A stretch of 64,000 nt of DNA from SpSt-333 sp964371615. Its GTDB lineage: Bacteria; Bacteroidota; Ignavibacteria; UBA10030; UBA8401. The translations under genes were made by a program, and so were the position numbers. Positions 62,101-64,000 of the stretch are shown here, piece by piece (the first letter of the stretch is position 1; each line of letters starts with the position of its first letter). The notes beneath the pieces were generated by a model that saw only the letters and a program-made list of their open reading frames with translations, ran no database searches and had not been told where the DNA came from. The stretch is taken from positions 992,001-1,056,000 of the forward strand of contig CAYJMS010000001.1 in NCBI GenBank assembly GCA_964371615.1, given 5' to 3'.

Positions 62101-62996
62101 AAGACACGGATATCTTTGACGGACTTCAATTAGTCTTCGATAACCGATGGACCGTCGGCATCGTAGACTCATCGTCCGGTTTTAATACCGGTACGAGAGC
62201 ATATGGATTCCAGTTTACGACCGATAATATCGACTACGATACCGACGGTATCATCGATACTGCTACCCGTTATGCATCCGACTATAACGTTATCTTCGCC
62301 GATACCACCATAGATTCGGCATTTTATCAGGATCCGAATGTTGTGATTACCAAAATTCCGGTGAAGTTCACTGTGGAAAACATAACGACCGGAAAAAGAG
62401 TTGATATCTATTGGGTTGAAAACGATTTTGCCGGATTGGGAGTTATATCGGCATCCGACCAGTTCTTTTTCAGGGATCCCGATGAGAACGATTCCCTGCG
62501 GTATACATGGAGCCTTATTTTTGTCAAACCATCATGGCTGCCGCAAAATAAAGACACGGTCTTTGCCTTCGGCAGCGGCGATTCGCTGAAATTGCGGACA
62601 AGTAAACCGTTCCGGAGCACTGATTCGTATACGTTCTCGGTGGCGCAGCCGACCGTACGGATGTCAAAAGCAACACAGGAAATCTCGGATATTCGTGTCG
62701 TCCCGAATCCGTACGTCGTGCAGACCAATTTTGAAGCGCCGGTAACTCCCGGTACTGTCGGCAGGGGACAAAGGAAAATCGAATTTCAGAATGTTCCGCA
62801 GGGATCGACCGTATCGATCTACACATCGCGCGGCGAACATATCCGCACGCTGGTGCAGGACGGTTCGATATTCAACGGAACGATTGCCTGGGACCTGAAG
62901 ACAAAAGAGAATCTCGATATCGCCTTCGGCGTCTATTTTTACGTCGTTGAATCGTCTGCCGGAAAAAAATCCGGAAAAATCGCCGTCATAAAATAA
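59142..62996 (+). CDS. Large secreted protein with calcium-loop motifs and a type IX-like C-terminal domain
   Basis: 1284 residues with a signal peptide (about 1-22, ending RSNAQ). The body is beta-rich. Several Asp-rich loops of DxDxDG/DNDxDG type occur: DGIDNDDDGKN, DGVDNDFDGLIDEN, DGIDNDADWDIRYDD and DYDTDGIIDT, typical of calcium-binding thrombospondin type-3/EF-hand-like loops. A fibronectin type III-like stretch is near residues 650-780. The last 100 residues (VRVVPNPYVV, GSTVSIYTSRGEHIRTL, GVYFYVVESSAG...KIAVIK) form a FlgD-Ig-like domain of the type used as sorting domain by the type IX system. It follows the broken receptor by 15 bases and precedes a PorV-like gene. No enzymatic motif was found; function unknown. 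Confidence 0.8.
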   Translation: MKRTTAFFLIIFLLGVVRSNAQQSGPANYRASVHNGNRVKTVFGNWGVIGQPQDTRPRGAWIYSSNGYVGDVSLFVGAEVNGQRWNGTNYVPVKFHSVITCPVSRPATNQDEGPLGDRWTFMPQSGYFNANKQSIAMSDDPSSYPASWPDRLNDPSDPGWKGLWNGYFGKDVKSADQESYFVMDDNNDKRFNDSTNNNVGGVPGISFKPDANNLTKNGLALEVKVRGLQWAQFLAQDNIFWLYEITNTGTANYDRVVFGMLVGTYVGVTGNNASGSEYDDDWSYYDAYENITYTGDYDRNCSRNPFWTGPVGMVGYAFLESPGNPFDGIDNDDDGKNLPANPTTPQFADADFDTSTVINTGDNIILIKDDFTRVSFVVPASPVKVLTRGADSILIVPGVTKSADEGALIRINTSQGPADIINPNAYDGVDNDFDGLIDENYYIHHTNYKKVGSQVIINQPRNVRYTRFSLSGVSAPLSMIDERRDDGIDNDADWDIRYDDVGRDGVADTKSPDFGEGDGLPTSGYLVNGTDTGLPGEPHVDKTDVNESDQIGLTSFQYFTPSNDIPLAEDEVLWTRLRPGFFDAPQSITNGRPDFGQDGDFIYGSGYFPLLAQKTERFSLALVYGGGNGGSREDDIVDLLKHKRTVQEIYDLNYQFAVPPPAPTLSAVAGDGNVKLYWDRTSEEAFDPVLRVKDFQGYKIFKATDYEFNDAFDVTNALGVRKGYRAAFQVDIVDSVSGYFRAPEDIFQSAEGFTYYLGNNTGLVHDTTDYDVQNGRTYYYVIVAYDNGSADAGIFPSQNSWKIDIDQAGRIRGTSPNVAVVMPRKNVAGYESPLNAKRLERSPSVVGTGTVGYRIIDETKLTGNAYTLTFKDTKDSGAFSPVTTSYTVLDTTYHTAVIIPNKVDTLPVLLHKQNIEPGSVTVFGGDGSVISSSKYIFNNERGAIRAAARFDLQPDTINLKRYTVRFRYHPVYQSPNINASPYVSETKDTDIFDGLQLVFDNRWTVGIVDSSSGFNTGTRAYGFQFTTDNIDYDTDGIIDTATRYASDYNVIFADTTIDSAFYQDPNVVITKIPVKFTVENITTGKRVDIYWVENDFAGLGVISASDQFFFRDPDENDSLRYTWSLIFVKPSWLPQNKDTVFAFGSGDSLKLRTSKPFRSTDSYTFSVAQPTVRMSKATQEISDIRVVPNPYVVQTNFEAPVTPGTVGRGQRKIEFQNVPQGSTVSIYTSRGEHIRTLVQDGSIFNGTIAWDLKTKENLDIAFGVYFYVVESSAGKKSGKIAVIK

Positions 62997-63032
62997 CTTG
63001 ATCACTCTTCTTCCGTTTTCCGGAGATAAGTC

Positions 63033-64000
63033 ATGAAAAAAATAATTGTCACACTATTTATCCTGATCGCAGGATTCCACTCGCTGGAGGCGCAGACAAA
63101 AGTCGGCACGTCGGCGGCGCAGTTTCTCGGGATTCCCGTCGGACCGCGGGGTGCGGCGCTGGGCGGTGCATTTGTCGCATTGTCGAACGATGTCTCTGCA
63201 TTGTATTATAACCCCGGTGCGATCTCGCAACCCGGCTTTTCGCAATTTCTGGTCTCACACACCAACTGGCTGGTCGATACAAAATTCGATTGGGTCGGAG
63301 TGATGATCAACCTCGATGGTCAGAGTGCAATCGGTGTCAGCATCACGCAATTGGATTATGGTGAAGAACTCATCACCACGGAAGTCGATCAGACAGGGAC
63401 AGGAGAGACATGGAGTGCAGCGGATATTACGGTGGGACTCACCTATGCCCGTAATTTGACCGATCGTTTTTCCATCGGCGGTACCGGAAAATATATTCAG
63501 CAAAGGATCTGGAATGAATCTGCCAGCGCATTTGCGGTGGATGTCGGTTTGCGATACCGAACCGATTTTAACGGAATGATTATCGGCATGAGTATCTCGA
63601 ATTTCGGCACCGATATGCGGCTCGACGGAAAAGATTTATTCCGCCCGATCGATACCGATCCGACGAACACCGGCACGAACAAAACGATTGTCTCCCGTTT
63701 AAAGACCGATGATTGGCCGCTGCCGCTATTTTTCAGAGCTGGAGTGGCTATGGATGTGGTGAAGTATGATGATATCCGGATAACCGCTGCAGTGGATGCA
63801 CTTCGTCCATCGGACAGTGCCGAGACGTTGAATGTCGGGGGCGAATTTTCATGGCGTGAATCGTTGTTCATCCGCGGTGGTATGAATGCGCTGTTTTTGC
63901 CGGATCGGGAGAATGGGTTTACCCTCGGCGGCGGCGCAAAGTATGAATTAAGCGCCGTGAATTTTGTCTCTTTTGACTATTCTTATCAGGATTTCGGGAA
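63033..64000 (+). CDS. PorV/PorQ-family outer-membrane protein, 3' truncated
   Basis: The frame opens at the ATG at 63033 (preceded by CGGAGATAAG, a ribosome site) and is open to the window end, 322 residues so far. The signal peptide ends in SLEAQ. The mature start KVGTSAAQFLGIPVGPRG followed by GGAFVALSNDVSALYYNPGA is the signature of PorV/PorQ-type FadL-like beta-barrels. In type IX secretion, PorV binds the C-terminal signals of cargo and hands them to the surface machinery; many paralogues in this lineage have no known role. Being right behind a protein with a type IX-like C-terminus, it may be a dedicated partner. Confidence 0.88.
   Translation, partial: MKKIIVTLFILIAGFHSLEAQTKVGTSAAQFLGIPVGPRGAALGGAFVALSNDVSALYYNPGAISQPGFSQFLVSHTNWLVDTKFDWVGVMINLDGQSAIGVSITQLDYGEELITTEVDQTGTGETWSAADITVGLTYARNLTDRFSIGGTGKYIQQRIWNESASAFAVDVGLRYRTDFNGMIIGMSISNFGTDMRLDGKDLFRPIDTDPTNTGTNKTIVSRLKTDDWPLPLFFRAGVAMDVVKYDDIRITAAVDALRPSDSAETLNVGGEFSWRESLFIRGGMNALFLPDRENGFTLGGGAKYELSAVNFVSFDYSYQDFG

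Noticed and set aside
1..64000. CRISPR arrays, tRNA/rRNA genes, insertion sequences, integrase or phage genes
   Set aside because: No regularly spaced repeats, tRNA-like cloverleaf, transposase motif or phage gene was seen on either strand.

Overview
The window reads as chromosomal DNA of a Gram-negative, respiring bacterium from the Bacteroidota/Chlorobiota side of the tree, most likely an Ignavibacteria-like lineage. Signs of this are carboxypeptidase-regulatory-domain TonB-dependent receptors, a PorV/PorQ-family outer-membrane protein beside a large secreted protein with a FlgD-like/type IX sorting C-terminus, LPS genes (acyltransferase, heptosyltransferase, LpxH-like pyrophosphatase), a GltA-type citrate synthase and complex I genes. 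The lineage is an inference from gene content. I saw no rRNA, tRNA, CRISPR array, insertion sequence or prophage, and no stretch over 300 bases lacks a gene.

Layout. (1) 1-8853: a type IV pilus-like operon with a minor-pilin-like protein (5' cut), a PilT-like ATPase, a PilM-PilN fusion, a PilO-PilP fusion, a short secretin and a large Ig-repeat lipoprotein, closed by a strong terminator. (2) 8940-14157, minus strand: family 5 uracil-DNA glycosylase, alpha/beta hydrolase, citrate synthase, class I fumarase and a secreted protein of unknown function. (3) 14250-21509: lipoprotein, TonB-dependent receptor, a glycosyltransferase fused to a degenerate polysaccharide-deacetylase domain, TatD nuclease and a secreted HEAT-repeat/cyclophilin protein. 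(4) 21574-24755, minus: a STAS protein, SecF and SecD. (5) 24978-29604: a partner-switching module (two SpoIIE-type phosphatases, RsbV-like and RsbW-like proteins). (6) 29644-36442: envelope genes (LpxL-like acyltransferase, heptosyltransferase, PBP1A, LpxH-like), an MFS transporter and NusB. (7) 36599-39718: MFS transporter, SGNH hydrolase, DUF971 protein, cytidine deaminase and a YjjX/DUF84 NTPase, tightly packed. (8) 39797-42596: a PhoB/PhoR-like two-component system preceded by a good Pho-box-like repeat, then a radical SAM protein. (9) 42720-45549: an active/inactive pair of M16 peptidases. (10) 45841-51768: nuoJKLMN, the distal membrane arm of complex I. (11) 51844-55012: NAD(P)HX repair enzyme, VanZ-like protein, MFS exporter. 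(12) 55129-64000: a LacI regulator, a frameshifted TonB-dependent receptor, a 1284-residue secreted protein and a PorV-like protein cut by the window end.

The points most worth following are the fused, compact pilus assembly operon; the TonB receptor broken exactly at a (TC)4(TA)3 tract where two added bases restore the frame; the glycosyltransferase carrying a deacetylase domain without its catalytic motif; and a TTAACA-N5-TTAACA repeat set just upstream of a promoter for the PhoB/PhoR-like pair. Four intergenic regions carry TTGnnn-17-TATATT promoters, closer to the E. coli sigma-70 pattern than to the known Bacteroides -33/-7 pattern.
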